Assembly (NCBI GenBank): GCA_903884655.1
Contig: CAISFO010000045.1
Coordinates: forward strand, 119,036 to 183,035
Source of the DNA: an uncultured Holophagaceae bacterium
Lineage (GTDB): Bacteria > Acidobacteriota > Holophagae > Holophagales > Holophagaceae
Direction: 5' to 3'
Length of the DNA stretch: 64,000 bases
Positions 54,254 to 63,637 of this stretch are shown in pieces; the stretch's first letter is position 1; every line of letters starts with the position of its first letter. The notes under the pieces are model-generated. The model worked only from the letters and a program-made list of their open reading frames with translations, had not been told where the DNA came from and ran no database searches. The translations under genes and the position numbers were made by a program.

Positions 54254-54805
54254 CTACGCATTCTGAAGGGATGCGCGCCAGCGCCACGCCAGCCAGCCCC
54301 AGCAGCCCAGCATGCCCAGCCAGCCGCAGGCCCGGATGACCTGGGCGATGTGGAGGTCCTGGGCCAGCCAACCCCAGCGCCACAACAGCGTGGTCCAGTC
54401 GTGCTCGCCGCCGCCCACCAGGGGCAGTACCTGGGCGCGGGCGTCGGCCACGTAGCGGGCGATGTTCAGGAGGTTCTCGAAGCCCCAGACTCCGGCCACG
54501 GCCGCGCCATAGGTGTCGCGCCGGGCCCAGAAGGTGACACCGATTGAGGCTGGCACCAGGAGCTGTCCCAGGGTGCCACCCAGAATGGTGAGGGGTTCCC
54601 AGCCCAGGAGCCCGAAGATGGGATGCCCCGCCTCGTGGAAAAGCAGGTTCGCCCCATCCAGCAGGGGGATCCAGCCCGGCTCTGCAGTGAGCGCCACCAG
54701 GAAGAGCAGGCCGAAACCGATGGAGGCGGCTGTCAGCCCGGCGGTCCCCACCGGCCGCCAGGGCTCGTCCAGGATCTCGCGGAGCCAGTCGGGCTGAGAG
54801 ATCAC
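54254..54805 (-). CDS. Membrane protein with HEAGH zinc-protease-like motif
   Basis: A 183-residue protein with about four hydrophobic segments and NLLFHEAGHPIFGLLGW, an HExxH-type site, near residue 57. WGFENLLNIARYVADARAQ follows. The family seems to be the short M50-like or zinc-metallopeptidase-like membrane proteins; proteolysis is not proven. GTG at 54805 overlaps the cmk stop by 4 nt, which couples translation; a longer frame upstream lies inside cmk. Confidence 0.7.
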   Translation of the reverse strand: MISQPDWLREILDEPWRPVGTAGLTAASIGFGLLFLVALTAEPGWIPLLDGANLLFHEAGHPIFGLLGWEPLTILGGTLGQLLVPASIGVTFWARRDTYGAAVAGVWGFENLLNIARYVADARAQVLPLVGGGEHDWTTLLWRWGWLAQDLHIAQVIRACGWLGMLGCWGWLAWRWRASLQNA

Positions 54806-55467
54806 GGATGGGCCAGGTGCTTCGCCACGACCCAGTCGACCACCTCGTCGAGGCTCAGGTCGCTGGAGTCGAGTTCCGTGGCGTCCTCGGCTTTGCACAA
54901 AGGCGACGCGGCCCGGGTGCTGTCGGCCAGGTCGCGGCGGTTGAGGTCGGCGAGCACCGCATCGAAATCCGGAGTCTGCCCCTTGGCTTCGAGTTCGAGG
55001 AAGCGCCGGCGGGCCCGGGCCTCGGGACTGGCGGTGAGGAAGACCTTGCAGCAGGCCCGGGTGAATACCACGGTGCCGATGTCGCGACCATCCACCACCC
55101 ATCGGCCGAGGTTGCCGATGCGGCGCTGCTGGTCCACCAGCACCTCCCGCACTCTGGCATCGGCGCTCACAGGGGTGACAAGGAGGGTGATCTCTGGGCT
55201 GCGGATGGCGTCGCTGACATCCTCTCCCGCCAGGTACATCCGGCCTGCATTCTGGGTAAGGTCGAGGCCCGCGAGCAACACCTCCAGCGCAGCGCGATCC
55301 TCCAGGGCGATGCCGGACCGGTGGACCGCCAGGGCGGCGGCCCGATACATGGCGCCGGTATCCAGGTACTGCCAGCCCAGACGTGCGGCGACCCGTTTGG
55401 CGGTGGTGGACTTTCCCACGCCAGACGGGCCGTCCAGGGCAATCAGGGGAAGGGCGGGAGCGGTCAT
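54802..55467 (-). CDS. cmk: Cytidylate kinase
   Basis: A 221-residue NMP kinase that phosphorylates CMP/dCMP. Walker A is GPSGVGKSTTAKRVA; it also has LGWQYLDTGAMYRA, VDGRDIGTVVF and later ARRRFLELEAKG. ATG at 55467 gives the standard N-terminus; GGAGG is only 1 nt before it, so ATG at 55503 (overlapping the cytochrome stop) is possible. The HEAGH gene follows in an overlap. Confidence 0.95.
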   Translation of the reverse strand: MTAPALPLIALDGPSGVGKSTTAKRVAARLGWQYLDTGAMYRAAALAVHRSGIALEDRAALEVLLAGLDLTQNAGRMYLAGEDVSDAIRSPEITLLVTPVSADARVREVLVDQQRRIGNLGRWVVDGRDIGTVVFTRACCKVFLTASPEARARRRFLELEAKGQTPDFDAVLADLNRRDLADSTRAASPLCKAEDATELDSSDLSLDEVVDWVVAKHLAHP

Positions 55468-55502
55468 TCCTCCATTCTGGAGTACCCGCTCGCGCCGTTC
55501 CA

Positions 55503-56954
55503 TCAGTTCACGCCAAGGTCCTTGAGAATCTTCGGATCCTTCTCGTCCTGGGCCAGGAGGGTATGGCAGGTGTCGCAATCGCCCTTGATGGTGCGCCCAT
55601 CGGCGGCGGTGTGACCACCGTCGTGGCAGCGGAAGCAGCCGACCGCCTCTTCGTGGCCGATGTTGTTGGGATGCGTGCCCCAGGTGATCTTCATCTCGGG
55701 GAAGACGTTCCGCAGGTAGATGGCCTTGACCACTTCGCCGGCGGTGTCCACCTGGGCCCGCTTCTGCTTGTAGACCTCGGGATAGGTGGTGCGGTAGTAC
55801 TCCGCGAGGTCCACGGGGATCTTGGCCGCGGCCGATTTCTGATCGGGATAATCGACCTTCAGGAGTTCGAGGGCCTTCTTCTTGAGGAAGGGCAGTTCCG
55901 TGCTCATCCGCTTCTCGGCCATGGCCTTGTCCAGAGCCCGGTCAGGCAGCTGGAAGGCGTGGGTGGGACGGTTGTGGCAGTCGATGCAGTCCATGCCGCG
56001 GGTGGTGGCCTGGGCGAGCTTCTCCTTGGGCAGCTTCTTGAAGTCGTCGGTCACATACTCGGTGAGCGTGCCGTTCTCTTCGCGGTAGATGACCTTGGGG
56101 ATCTCCTGGCGGCGGCGGTCGGTGGTCAGGTAGCTGATGCGTTCCATGTTGTCGAGGTGGCGCCCGTGGATGCCGGTCGTGCCGTTCGCGGTGTGCCCGC
56201 CGATCTTCAGCAGCAGGACGCTGGTGGTGGGCGAATTGGCCTCATCCTCGGCGAACTTGGTGCGGATGATCAGCTTGTCGTTGCTGAACTTCTGGGGCCA
56301 GTGGCACTCTTCGCAGGTTTCCCGGGCCGGGCGCAGGTGTTCCACTGGGCTGGGGATGGGGCGGGAATAGGTGCCGAAGGCCACGGCGAAGAGCTGCCGC
56401 GTGCCTGAGATCTTGGCCCGCACGAGGGCGGGGGCGCCGTGACCGATGTGGCACTGGGCGCAGCCCACACGGGAGTGGGGCGAACCCAGGAAGGCAGTGT
56501 ACTCGGGACTCATCACCGTATGGCAGGTGAGTCCGCAGAACTGGTTGGAGTCCATGTACTCCACGCCCTTCAGGCCGGCCGTGCCGAGGATGGACACGTT
56601 GATGAAAGTGAGCACGCCCACCACCGTCAGCAGGCGGCGGACGCCGGGATGCTTGAAGTCCACGGCCTGGAGGGGCAGGGGGGCTTCCCCGGCCAGCTTG
56701 CGCTGGCGGCGCAACCGGAGGATGCCCAGGGGGATCAGGATCAGGCCGATCACGAAGAGGGCCGGCAGGATGAGGAAGAGCAGGATGCCCATGTAGGGAT
56801 GGACCATCCTGGGGGCCGTAAGCTCCATGAACCAGAACCAGACGAGCACGAAGGACGAGCTCGTGGTCAGGGCGGCACCGATGAGCGTCATCCAGTTGTT
56901 GCCCAGCTGGAAGGCCAGTCGGGTGAGATCCCTGACGCGTTCTCCAAGACTCAT
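55503..56954 (-). CDS. NapC/NrfH-like multiheme cytochrome c (six hemes)
   Basis: A 483-residue inner-membrane cytochrome with three N-terminal membrane segments (about 22-43, 52-76 and 106-128) and a periplasmic domain with six heme motifs: CGLTCH, CAQCH, CEECH, CIDCH, CFRCH and CDTCH. The first has three residues between the Cys (CX3CH), which is rare. The fold matches NapC/NirT-type quinol dehydrogenases, which move electrons from menaquinol to periplasmic acceptors. It might serve Fe(III) or another terminal acceptor, as expected in Geothrix-type bacteria. cmk lies downstream but is probably an unrelated neighbour. Confidence 0.93.
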   Translation of the reverse strand: MSLGERVRDLTRLAFQLGNNWMTLIGAALTTSSSFVLVWFWFMELTAPRMVHPYMGILLFLILPALFVIGLILIPLGILRLRRQRKLAGEAPLPLQAVDFKHPGVRRLLTVVGVLTFINVSILGTAGLKGVEYMDSNQFCGLTCHTVMSPEYTAFLGSPHSRVGCAQCHIGHGAPALVRAKISGTRQLFAVAFGTYSRPIPSPVEHLRPARETCEECHWPQKFSNDKLIIRTKFAEDEANSPTTSVLLLKIGGHTANGTTGIHGRHLDNMERISYLTTDRRRQEIPKVIYREENGTLTEYVTDDFKKLPKEKLAQATTRGMDCIDCHNRPTHAFQLPDRALDKAMAEKRMSTELPFLKKKALELLKVDYPDQKSAAAKIPVDLAEYYRTTYPEVYKQKRAQVDTAGEVVKAIYLRNVFPEMKITWGTHPNNIGHEEAVGCFRCHDGGHTAADGRTIKGDCDTCHTLLAQDEKDPKILKDLGVN

Positions 56955-57149
56955 AAACTTACCTCCAGAACCCGGTGGACAAGACAGACGACATCCGAGT
57001 GTGAAATGTTCTTAATAACCCTATCTTTCCTACCAGGACCTCCGCAAGCCTCGACTCGATCTCATGACTCCACAAATCCATTGATTTCAATCACCACGAC
57101 TCCGGGTTGTGACAGATGTCCAGGCCTTGGTGGCACTGGGTCCCAGGCT

Positions 57150-58826
57150 CTATTGGACCAGCAGGCGAAGGAAGGCCGCTCCGTACTGCTGAAGCTTTTT
57201 CGGCCCCACCCCGCTCAAGGCTAAGAATTCCGCCTCGGTGCCGGGGCGGAACCGCGCCATCTGCTGCAGGGTGGCATCGCTGAAGATCACATAAGCGGGC
57301 ACATTCCTGGTGTCCGCCAGCTGTTTGCGCAGGGCCTTCAGCTCGCGGTACAGCGCCTCCTCGCCGTCCGCTGGTCCGGCTGGCAGCGGCGGGCGGCTTC
57401 CCCGTGGCGACCCCCGCTTGGCCTTGCCCGGCGCGGGCGCGGCCTGGAGGGGGTCGGCGCCGCTGCAGACATCGCAGGAGGCGCCGCAAGGCTCCATCCG
57501 CTCGCCGAAATGGGCCAGCAGGGCCTGGTGGCGGCAGCGGGGCGACTCGGCCAGGCGGAAGAGGTCCCGGGTCTGCCGCTGCTGGGTCTGGGCCAGGGCG
57601 GCTTCCAGCCCATCGGTGAAGCGGTCGTAGCTGAGTACATCGCCCCAGCTGTAGAACATCACGCAGTCGGCATCGGCGCCGTCGCGCCCGGCGCGGCCGA
57701 TCTCCTGGTACCAGCCTTCCACGCTCTTGGGCATGTCGCGGTGGATGACGTAGCGGATGTTGCTCTTGTCGATGCCCATGCCGAAGGCCACGGTGGCCAC
57801 GATCACATCCACGTCATCCCGCTGGAAGGCCTCCTGGGCCGCGGAGCGGGCCGTAGCATCCATGCCCGCGTGGTAGGCGGCGGCGCGGATGCCTTCTCCG
57901 GAGAGGAACGCCGCCGTGGCTTCCACGGACTTTCTCGACAGGCAGTAGATGATGCCGCTGTCGCCGCGCCGGGCCAGGACCAGGCGCAGCAGAGCCTCCC
58001 GCACGGGGGGCAGGCCCTCGGCGCCCTTGCGGTAGGCACTGAGGCGCAGGTTGGAGCGGAAGAAGGAGCCCTGCACTTCCAGGGGTTGGCACATCTCCAG
58101 CTGGGTGGCGATGTCCTTGCGCACCTCGGGTGTGGCGGTGGCCGTCAGGGCCAGTACCGGCACTTTCGGGAAGCGCTGTTTGAGACCCGCCATGGTGCGG
58201 TAGGCCGGGCGGAAGTCGTGGCCCCAGTGGCTGATGCAGTGGGCTTCGTCCACGGCGATGAGGCGCAGATCCACCTCGCGCAGCAGGTCCGCCAGGTAGA
58301 GCTCGAGCCCCTCGGGGGCCGCGTAGACCAGTTCCACTTCGCCGTTCTTCAGGGCCCGGATGCGCTCCCGGCGGGCTTCCGCGCTGAGACTGGAATTGAG
58401 AAACGTGGCCCGCAGACCCGCCTCCGTCAGGGCATCCACCTGGTCCTTCATGAGGGCGATGAGGGGGGACACCACCAGGGTCACGCCCCCCAGCAGCCTG
58501 GCGGGCAGCTGGTAGGTGAGGGACTTCCCCGCCCCCGTGGGCATGATGCCCACCACGTCCCGGCCTGAAAGCACGGCTTCGATGATGGCCCGCTGCCCTG
58601 GGCGGAAGGTCCCGTAGCCGAAGGTCGCTTTCAGGGCCGCCTCGAGGTCGGGTTGGACCTCCAGTTCCACGGCCAGGGCCTTGAGTGCGGCTAGGGAGGC
58701 GGGCCCGAAGGCGGCAGGTTCCCGGCGGTAGCGATCGCGCAGGGCATCAAGGCCCCGGCGGCAGGCGGTCCGGTCCCCGCGATCCAGGAGGGCCCGCAGC
58801 AGGCCGATGTCCAAAGTGACCGGCAC
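57150..58826 (-). CDS. recQ: ATP-dependent DNA helicase RecQ
   Basis: A 558-residue helicase. About 60 residues of unassigned leader precede [21 protein letters not shown]; then Walker [16 protein letters not shown], box [16 protein letters not shown], and [20 protein letters not shown], with [11 protein letters not shown] zinc-binding part ([21 protein letters not shown]) and an HRDC domain ([20 protein letters not shown]) end it. It unwinds DNA in recombination repair. The winged-helix domain common in E. coli RecQ seems shortened. hisC precedes it 3 nt upstream, so they are co-transcribed. Confidence 0.95.
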   Translation of the reverse strand: MPVTLDIGLLRALLDRGDRTACRRGLDALRDRYRREPAAFGPASLAALKALAVELEVQPDLEAALKATFGYGTFRPGQRAIIEAVLSGRDVVGIMPTGAGKSLTYQLPARLLGGVTLVVSPLIALMKDQVDALTEAGLRATFLNSSLSAEARRERIRALKNGEVELVYAAPEGLELYLADLLREVDLRLIAVDEAHCISHWGHDFRPAYRTMAGLKQRFPKVPVLALTATATPEVRKDIATQLEMCQPLEVQGSFFRSNLRLSAYRKGAEGLPPVREALLRLVLARRGDSGIIYCLSRKSVEATAAFLSGEGIRAAAYHAGMDATARSAAQEAFQRDDVDVIVATVAFGMGIDKSNIRYVIHRDMPKSVEGWYQEIGRAGRDGADADCVMFYSWGDVLSYDRFTDGLEAALAQTQQRQTRDLFRLAESPRCRHQALLAHFGERMEPCGASCDVCSGADPLQAAPAPGKAKRGSPRGSRPPLPAGPADGEEALYRELKALRKQLADTRNVPAYVIFSDATLQQMARFRPGTEAEFLALSGVGPKKLQQYGAAFLRLLVQ

Positions 58827-58829
58827 GGC

Positions 58830-59957
58830 TCAGCATCCGCAGTCGAGCAGCGGTCCGATGGCACTCCAGAACGCGAGCATTTCTTCGGGCTTTCCGAAAG
58901 TGACGCGGATGTGATTGGGCAAGCCGTAGCCGTGCATGGGCCGCACGATCACGCCCCGCTGGAGCAGCGCCTTGAAGAGATCGGCCGCCGGATAAACCGT
59001 CTCCATCAGCACGAAGTTGCCACTGTTTCCGGTGAGCTGGCAGCGGTGCCGGGTGGCTTCGAGGTGGAACGCCGCCCGGGCCTCTGCGTTTCTCTGCCGG
59101 CAGAAGGCTTCGAAGGCCAGATCCTGGACGGCGACTTCCGCTGCAGCCTGGGCCAAGAGGTTGGTGTTGAAGGGGCTGCGGACCCGCTCGAGCAGGCTCA
59201 GCAGTTCCGTGGAGCCGAGGCCGTAGCCCATGCGCAGGGCGGCAAGGGCATGGATCTTGGAGAAGGTATGCAGGACCAGCAGGTTCGGACGCTCATCCAG
59301 GTAGTCGGCGGCATCCGCGTACTCCCCTGGCTCCTCGTATTCGGCGTAGGCCTGATCCACCACCAGGACGATGTCTTCCCGCAGATGGCGGACCAGGTGA
59401 GCGAGGGCACTGGCTTCGACCCGGATACCCGTGGGATTGTTGGGATGAGCGAGGTAGACGAGGCGCGTATCGGGGGCCACGGAGCGAAGGAGGTCATCCA
59501 CATCCAGATCCGTGGCCGTGGCCCTGGATTCGATGACGCGCCCACCGGCGGTCTGGGTGGCGATGCCGTACATGGCGAAGCTGTGCTTCGGAATCACGGC
59601 ACTGCCCCCATCCAGGAAGGCGGCCTTGGCGACCATCTCCAGCAGTTCTGTGCTGCCGTTGCCCAGCACCACCCGGTCCAGGGCCACGCCCTTGCGTTCC
59701 GCGATGCGCTTGCGCAGGTAGAACCCATCGCTGACGGGGTACAGGTTGAGGCTCTCGAATTCCGTGCCGGCCACCACGGCGGCCACCCTTGCCTTCACGG
59801 CCTCGGTGGGGCCCCAGGGGTTCTCGTTGGAGGCCAGCTTGATGATGCGGGTGAGGCCAAGCTCGCGTTGGACTTCCTGGATGGGCTTGCCGGGCACATA
59901 GAGCGGGATTTTCGAGACTCGCTCGAACCCCGGGATGCCGGTCAAACCCGCGCTCAT
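58830..59957 (-). CDS. hisC: Histidinol-phosphate aminotransferase
   Basis: A 375-residue PLP enzyme that converts imidazole-acetol phosphate to histidinol phosphate. It has LASNENPWGPTEAVKARV, YLAHPNNPTG, VVDQAYAEY, and the PLP-lysine motif HTFSKIHALAALRMGY. The ATG overlaps the clpP stop (TGATG), and a GTG three bases upstream is an alternative. It is the only his gene here; broad aminotransferase specificity cannot be excluded. Confidence 0.93.
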   Translation of the reverse strand: MSAGLTGIPGFERVSKIPLYVPGKPIQEVQRELGLTRIIKLASNENPWGPTEAVKARVAAVVAGTEFESLNLYPVSDGFYLRKRIAERKGVALDRVVLGNGSTELLEMVAKAAFLDGGSAVIPKHSFAMYGIATQTAGGRVIESRATATDLDVDDLLRSVAPDTRLVYLAHPNNPTGIRVEASALAHLVRHLREDIVLVVDQAYAEYEEPGEYADAADYLDERPNLLVLHTFSKIHALAALRMGYGLGSTELLSLLERVRSPFNTNLLAQAAAEVAVQDLAFEAFCRQRNAEARAAFHLEATRHRCQLTGNSGNFVLMETVYPAADLFKALLQRGVIVRPMHGYGLPNHIRVTFGKPEEMLAFWSAIGPLLDCGC

Positions 59958-60553
59958 CACGCGGGCCGCTCTGAAAGGACCTTGTCCACGATCCCGTATT
60001 CCAGGGCCTCATCGGCGCTCATGAAGAAGTCCCGGTCCATGTCCTTCATGACCTTCTTCAAGGATTGCCCCGTGTGCTTGGCGAAGGTGGCCGCCAAGTT
60101 TTCTTTAAGGCGCTGGATCTCCTTGAAGGTGATCTCGATCTCCGTGGCCTGGCCCTGGGCGCCGCCACTGGGCTGGTGGATCATGATGCGGGCGTTGGGC
60201 AGGGCGAAGCGCTTGCCCTTGGTGCCGGCGGACAGCAGATGGGCGCCCATGGAAGCGCACTGGCCGATGCAGTAGGTGACGATATCGTTCTTCACGAACT
60301 GCATGGTGTCGTAGATGGCCAGACCTGCAGTGACGCTGCCGCCGGGGCTATTGATGTAGATCTGGATGTCCTTATCCGGGTCCTCGCTCTCGAGGAAGAG
60401 CATCTGGGCGACGATGGCGTTGGCCACGTTGTCGTCGATGGCCGTGCCCAGGAAGATGATGTTGTCCTTGAGCAGGCGCGAGTAGATGTCGTAGCTGCGC
60501 TCGCCGCGAGGGGTCTGCTCGATGACGATGGGTGGATAGTAGCTGCTGGGCAT
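59957..60553 (-). CDS. clpP: ATP-dependent Clp protease proteolytic subunit
   Basis: A 198-residue serine protease. Catalytic Ser is in [14 protein letters not shown] (the usual second Ala of GQAASMGA is Cys here), His in [10 protein letters not shown], Asp further on in [12 protein letters not shown]. Tetradecamer with ClpX or ClpA degrades unfolded proteins. AGGAGG lies 4 nt before the ATG at 60553. tig lies upstream and hisC downstream; clpX, often next, is absent. Confidence 0.96.
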   Translation of the reverse strand: MPSSYYPPIVIEQTPRGERSYDIYSRLLKDNIIFLGTAIDDNVANAIVAQMLFLESEDPDKDIQIYINSPGGSVTAGLAIYDTMQFVKNDIVTYCIGQCASMGAHLLSAGTKGKRFALPNARIMIHQPSGGAQGQATEIEITFKEIQRLKENLAATFAKHTGQSLKKVMKDMDRDFFMSADEALEYGIVDKVLSERPA

Positions 60554-60582
60554 GGGCCCTCCTGCGGTGGAACAGAATAGCA

Positions 60583-60606
60583 AGAAGGCGCCGAAAGGCG
60601 CCTTCT
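60583..60606 (-). terminator. Hairpin between tig and clpP
   Basis: A perfect 10-bp stem (AGAAGGCGCC, 4-nt loop, GGCGCCTTCT). On the minus strand it lies about 20 nt after the tig stop and is followed by TGCTATT. It probably terminates or attenuates tig transcription before clpP. Confidence 0.7.
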
Positions 60607-60627
60607 CCTTGACAGAATGAACGCAGA

Positions 60628-62229
60628 CTACTTCTTTGCCGTGGTGGTCTTCTTTGCCTTCGGCTTTTCCTCGGTTTCGGCATCTTTGGCCTTGGCCGCT
60701 TTCTTTGGCTTCGCTTCGGCAACTTCTTCGGCCTTGGTGGCACCCCTTTTTGTCGATTTGGGCGCATCGGCTTCGTGGTCGTGATCGTGATCACAGTCGG
60801 GGCCGTGGACATGGTCGGTGGTGGCCACTGCGACGGGCTCGCCGCCCTCCTGGCCCTCCAGATCGCCACCTTCCACACCGCCGGCGTCGAAGCGGTTCAC
60901 GGGGAGGCCGGCCTCCCGCTTGCGCTCCAGCTCGACCAGGGCCTCGAAGGCTTCCTTGTCCAGCAACTCCTCGGTAACGGTGGCGGTGGTGAGCAGGTGG
61001 CTGAAGATGCGATCCGTGCGGAGCCGGCCCTTGATCTCGGTCACGTTGCCGCGGCGCTCCAGTTCGGCCTTGAAGGCTTCGAAGGGCTGCTGGACCTGGT
61101 TTTCTGCCATGTAGGCGCGGATCTCGGCGTCGATGTCCTCATCCGGCACCTCGATGGACTCGGCATTGCCGATGGCCTGGAGCAGGTAGCCGCTGCGGAC
61201 CGCCCGCTCGGCCTCGCTGAGTCGGTACTGGCGGTACGCCTGCCAGTTCACCTTCTTGGGGTCCATACCCTGGCGGGCCACGTGCTGGGCGAATTCCTGG
61301 CAGTAGTCATCCAGCTGCAGGACCACCATGGAGCGAGGCACTTCGAAGGGGGCGGCCTCGAGCAGGGTGTCGAGCATGGTCCCCTGGAGCCGGGACAGGG
61401 CGTCGCGCTCCGCGGCCGCTTCGAGATCCTTCCTCACTTCCGCCTTGAGGGTGTCGAGGTTCTCGAAGTCACCGAGGTCCTTGGCGAACTCGTCACCGAG
61501 GGCAGGCACTTCCTTGCGGCGCAGGTCCTTGACCTGGACTTCATAGGCCAGGGACTTGCCCGCTAGGACCGTATTGGCCTCGTCGGCGGGATGGGTGAGG
61601 GTGAAGGACTTCTTCTCGTCCACCTTCAGGCCGATCAACTCGGCATCGAAAGGGCGGGAGCTGTCGATCTCCAGCTTCTGATCGGAGTAGGTCTGGGCCT
61701 TGAGACCCTGGGGCTTCACGCGGATATCGCACGTGGCGACTAGGCCCTCGGCCACAGCACCGTCTTCTACCGGCAGGAACTTGGTGGCCCGCTGACGCAG
61801 GGCCTCCAGGTTTTCAAGGACAGCGGCCTCATCGATGCTCCGCTTCTTCTTTGTCAGGACCAGGGTTTTGTACTCTGGCAGGGCGACCACGGGAGCTACG
61901 TCGAACTGGGCCCGGAACACCGCGTCGGTGCCCTCTTTCAGGTCCAGCTTCTCGATCGACGGATGGGAGATGGGCTGAGCGCCAGTCTCCTGGGCGGCTT
62001 TCCAGAAATGCTTTTCCACCAGCTGCTGGGCGACGTCGGACTGGATCTCCTTGGCGTACTTCTGCATGAGCACCGGCCGGGGGGCCTTGCCGGGCCGGAA
62101 GCCGGGAATCCGGACCTTGGGCGCGATCTTGGCCACCACCTCGTTGAAGGCGGCGGTCACCTCGGAGGCGGGAACCGTCACTTCGACAGCTTTGCGTGTG
62201 GAAGATTGGTGATGCAGGGTGGCGGGCAT
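60628..62229 (-). CDS. tig: Trigger factor with acidic/His and Lys-rich C-terminal extension
   Basis: A 533-residue ribosome-associated chaperone. The N-terminal ribosome-binding signature is [12 protein letters not shown]; a PPIase-like middle domain ([25 protein letters not shown]) and a helical C-terminal domain follow. After about residue 440 there is an extension of roughly 90 residues with [16 protein letters not shown] and then [20 protein letters not shown]. Normal length is 430-450. The HDHDH stretch may bind metal and the Lys tail nucleic acid; both are inference. GGAG 5 nt before the ATG at 62229. Confidence 0.93.
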   Translation of the reverse strand: MPATLHHQSSTRKAVEVTVPASEVTAAFNEVVAKIAPKVRIPGFRPGKAPRPVLMQKYAKEIQSDVAQQLVEKHFWKAAQETGAQPISHPSIEKLDLKEGTDAVFRAQFDVAPVVALPEYKTLVLTKKKRSIDEAAVLENLEALRQRATKFLPVEDGAVAEGLVATCDIRVKPQGLKAQTYSDQKLEIDSSRPFDAELIGLKVDEKKSFTLTHPADEANTVLAGKSLAYEVQVKDLRRKEVPALGDEFAKDLGDFENLDTLKAEVRKDLEAAAERDALSRLQGTMLDTLLEAAPFEVPRSMVVLQLDDYCQEFAQHVARQGMDPKKVNWQAYRQYRLSEAERAVRSGYLLQAIGNAESIEVPDEDIDAEIRAYMAENQVQQPFEAFKAELERRGNVTEIKGRLRTDRIFSHLLTTATVTEELLDKEAFEALVELERKREAGLPVNRFDAGGVEGGDLEGQEGGEPVAVATTDHVHGPDCDHDHDHEADAPKSTKRGATKAEEVAEAKPKKAAKAKDAETEEKPKAKKTTTAKK

Positions 62230-62279
62230 GGATGCTCCAAGTTGCAGTTCTTGTTCTTCGTTTTCTCCAGCTTTTCTTG

Positions 62280-62394
62280 CTCCAAAATCGCCGCAGGCGA
62301 TTTTGGAGTGTTGACTCGGGCACTTCCTGTGCCCTCGCCCTTCGGGCGGCAATCGCCTTTCGGCGGTTCCGTCCTATTTGCCACTCCTGGCAAA
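62280..62394 (-). ncRNA. Five tandem hairpins between tRNA-Leu and tig
   Basis: Five perfect inverted repeats follow one another: TTTGCCA/TGGCAAA (62377-62394, touching the tRNA CCA end), CGCC/GGCG (62354-62365), CGCCC/GGGCG (62336-62348), GGGCAC/GTGCCC (62318-62334) and a 13-bp stem CTCCAAAATCGCC/GGCGATTTTGGAG (62280-62308). The last, followed by CAAGAAAAG on the minus strand, could end tRNA transcription. The set could be a dispersed repeat, a leader of tig or a small RNA; class is uncertain. Confidence 0.45.
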
Positions 62395-62479
62395 TGGTGC
62401 GAACGGTCGGACTCGAACCGACACGGTGTGAACCGCTGGAACCTAAATCCAGTGCGTCTACCAGTTCCGCCACGCTCGC
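62395..62479 (-). tRNA. tRNA-Leu (anticodon UAG)
   Basis: Minus-strand cloverleaf: acceptor GCGAGCG pairs with CGTTCGC, anticodon loop TTTAGGT between CTGGA and TCCAG, a long variable arm (class II), T-arm GTTCGAGTC and encoded CCA. Anticodon TAG reads CUN leucine codons. Confidence 0.95.
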
Positions 62480-62500
62480 AAAGCCGAATTGTCAAATTGG

Positions 62501-62577
62501 TGGTGCGCCCAGAGCGACTCGAACGCCCGACCCTCAGGTTCGAAGCCTGATGCTCTATCCAGCTGAGCTATGGGCGC
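62501..62577 (-). tRNA. tRNA-Arg (anticodon UCG)
   Basis: Minus-strand cloverleaf: acceptor GCGCCCA with TGGGCGC, D-arm AGCTCAGCTGGATAGAGC, anticodon stem TCAGG/CCTGA around CTTCGAA, T-arm with GTTCGAGTC and encoded CCA. It lies 21 nt before tRNA-Leu on the same strand, so both likely come from one transcript. Confidence 0.95.
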
Positions 62578-62663
62578 GCACCGAATCCCCTAGTCTACCT
62601 GGAACGCCCGGGCGCTTCGACCCCAAGGTTGGACGGATAGAGCACGGCTTTGGAGAGTCAGGC

Positions 62664-63623
62664 TCAATCCTGCAGGCACCAGGCATCTTCAGCCCCGTTC
62701 CGTCTGAGTCGGGCGAGGGCCAGATCATCCAGGCCCATGCTCCTGGCCGCAGTAGTCTCGGTGCCCAGGTCGCAGGGGATCACTCCAGGGTCGTCGGTGC
62801 CCAGGGCGCAGCGCACCCCGGCCAGAAGCATCCGGGGCAGGGGATGGGGCTGCACATCCATGGCGAGGGCCCGGTTGGAGCTGGGGCAGACATCCACGGG
62901 AACACGGCGCCCGGCCAAGAGTTCCAGGATGGCATCATCGGCCCGGATGCCATGGATGATGCGAGCCACACCACCTTCGAGGACTGCCTCGCGAACGTTG
63001 GACCCTGGGCCATTCTCTCCGGCATGAGCCGCGCAGCGCAGACCAGCCGCCCGGGCCCGGTCGAAGACGGGCGCCCAGTCCCGGAAGGGGCAGCCTTCCA
63101 GGCCGCCCGTGGAGAAGCCCTTCACGAAGCCGGGCAATCCGGGTAGGACCAGATCAAGGACCGCATGGCCATGCTTCGGTCCGAAGTGGTTGACCGCGTC
63201 CAGCACCAGGCAGGCGTGGAGGCCCGTGGCCGCTGCGTCGGAGAAGCCTTCCTCCACGCCAAGCCAGAAATCATCGAGGGTGAGCTGCCCGCGGTGGACC
63301 ACGAGAAAGTGCGGGGAGGCCCACAGGTCGAAGCCGCTGCCACCGGCTGCCAGCGTGCGCCGAGCCACGGCCAGGACCGCCTCCCGCACGGCCTCGCGGC
63401 TGTCCAGCAGAGCAGCGCCGAACAGGAAGGCCTCGATGAAGCCCTGGAACGGAATGGCCGCTCCGGACCAGAGGGCTTCCAGGCTGGCGGGAAGAATCTG
63501 GCCGCGCCGATCCGCTTCGCGGCGGACCCAGGAGGGATCCAGCGATCCTTCGAGGTGCGTGTGGCGATCGATGAGGGGTGGGGTGAGCGGTGGATTCACT
63601 CGGACATTATGCTCGACACCCAT
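62664..63623 (-). CDS. Adenosine deaminase-like metal hydrolase
   Basis: A 319-residue amidohydrolase-fold protein. Metal-site motifs: DRHTHLEGSL near the N-terminus, RCAAHAGENG, HGIRADD, VDVCPSSNRAL and LGTDDPGVI. These match the adenosine/AMP deaminase family. The enzyme would hydrolyse the amino group of adenosine or a related base such as adenine. AGGAG lies 7 nt before the ATG at 63623. The upstream side is the 77-bp repeat array. Confidence 0.88.
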   Translation of the reverse strand: MGVEHNVRVNPPLTPPLIDRHTHLEGSLDPSWVRREADRRGQILPASLEALWSGAAIPFQGFIEAFLFGAALLDSREAVREAVLAVARRTLAAGGSGFDLWASPHFLVVHRGQLTLDDFWLGVEEGFSDAAATGLHACLVLDAVNHFGPKHGHAVLDLVLPGLPGFVKGFSTGGLEGCPFRDWAPVFDRARAAGLRCAAHAGENGPGSNVREAVLEGGVARIIHGIRADDAILELLAGRRVPVDVCPSSNRALAMDVQPHPLPRMLLAGVRCALGTDDPGVIPCDLGTETTAARSMGLDDLALARLRRNGAEDAWCLQD

Positions 63624-63637
63624 GGTTACTCTCCTTT

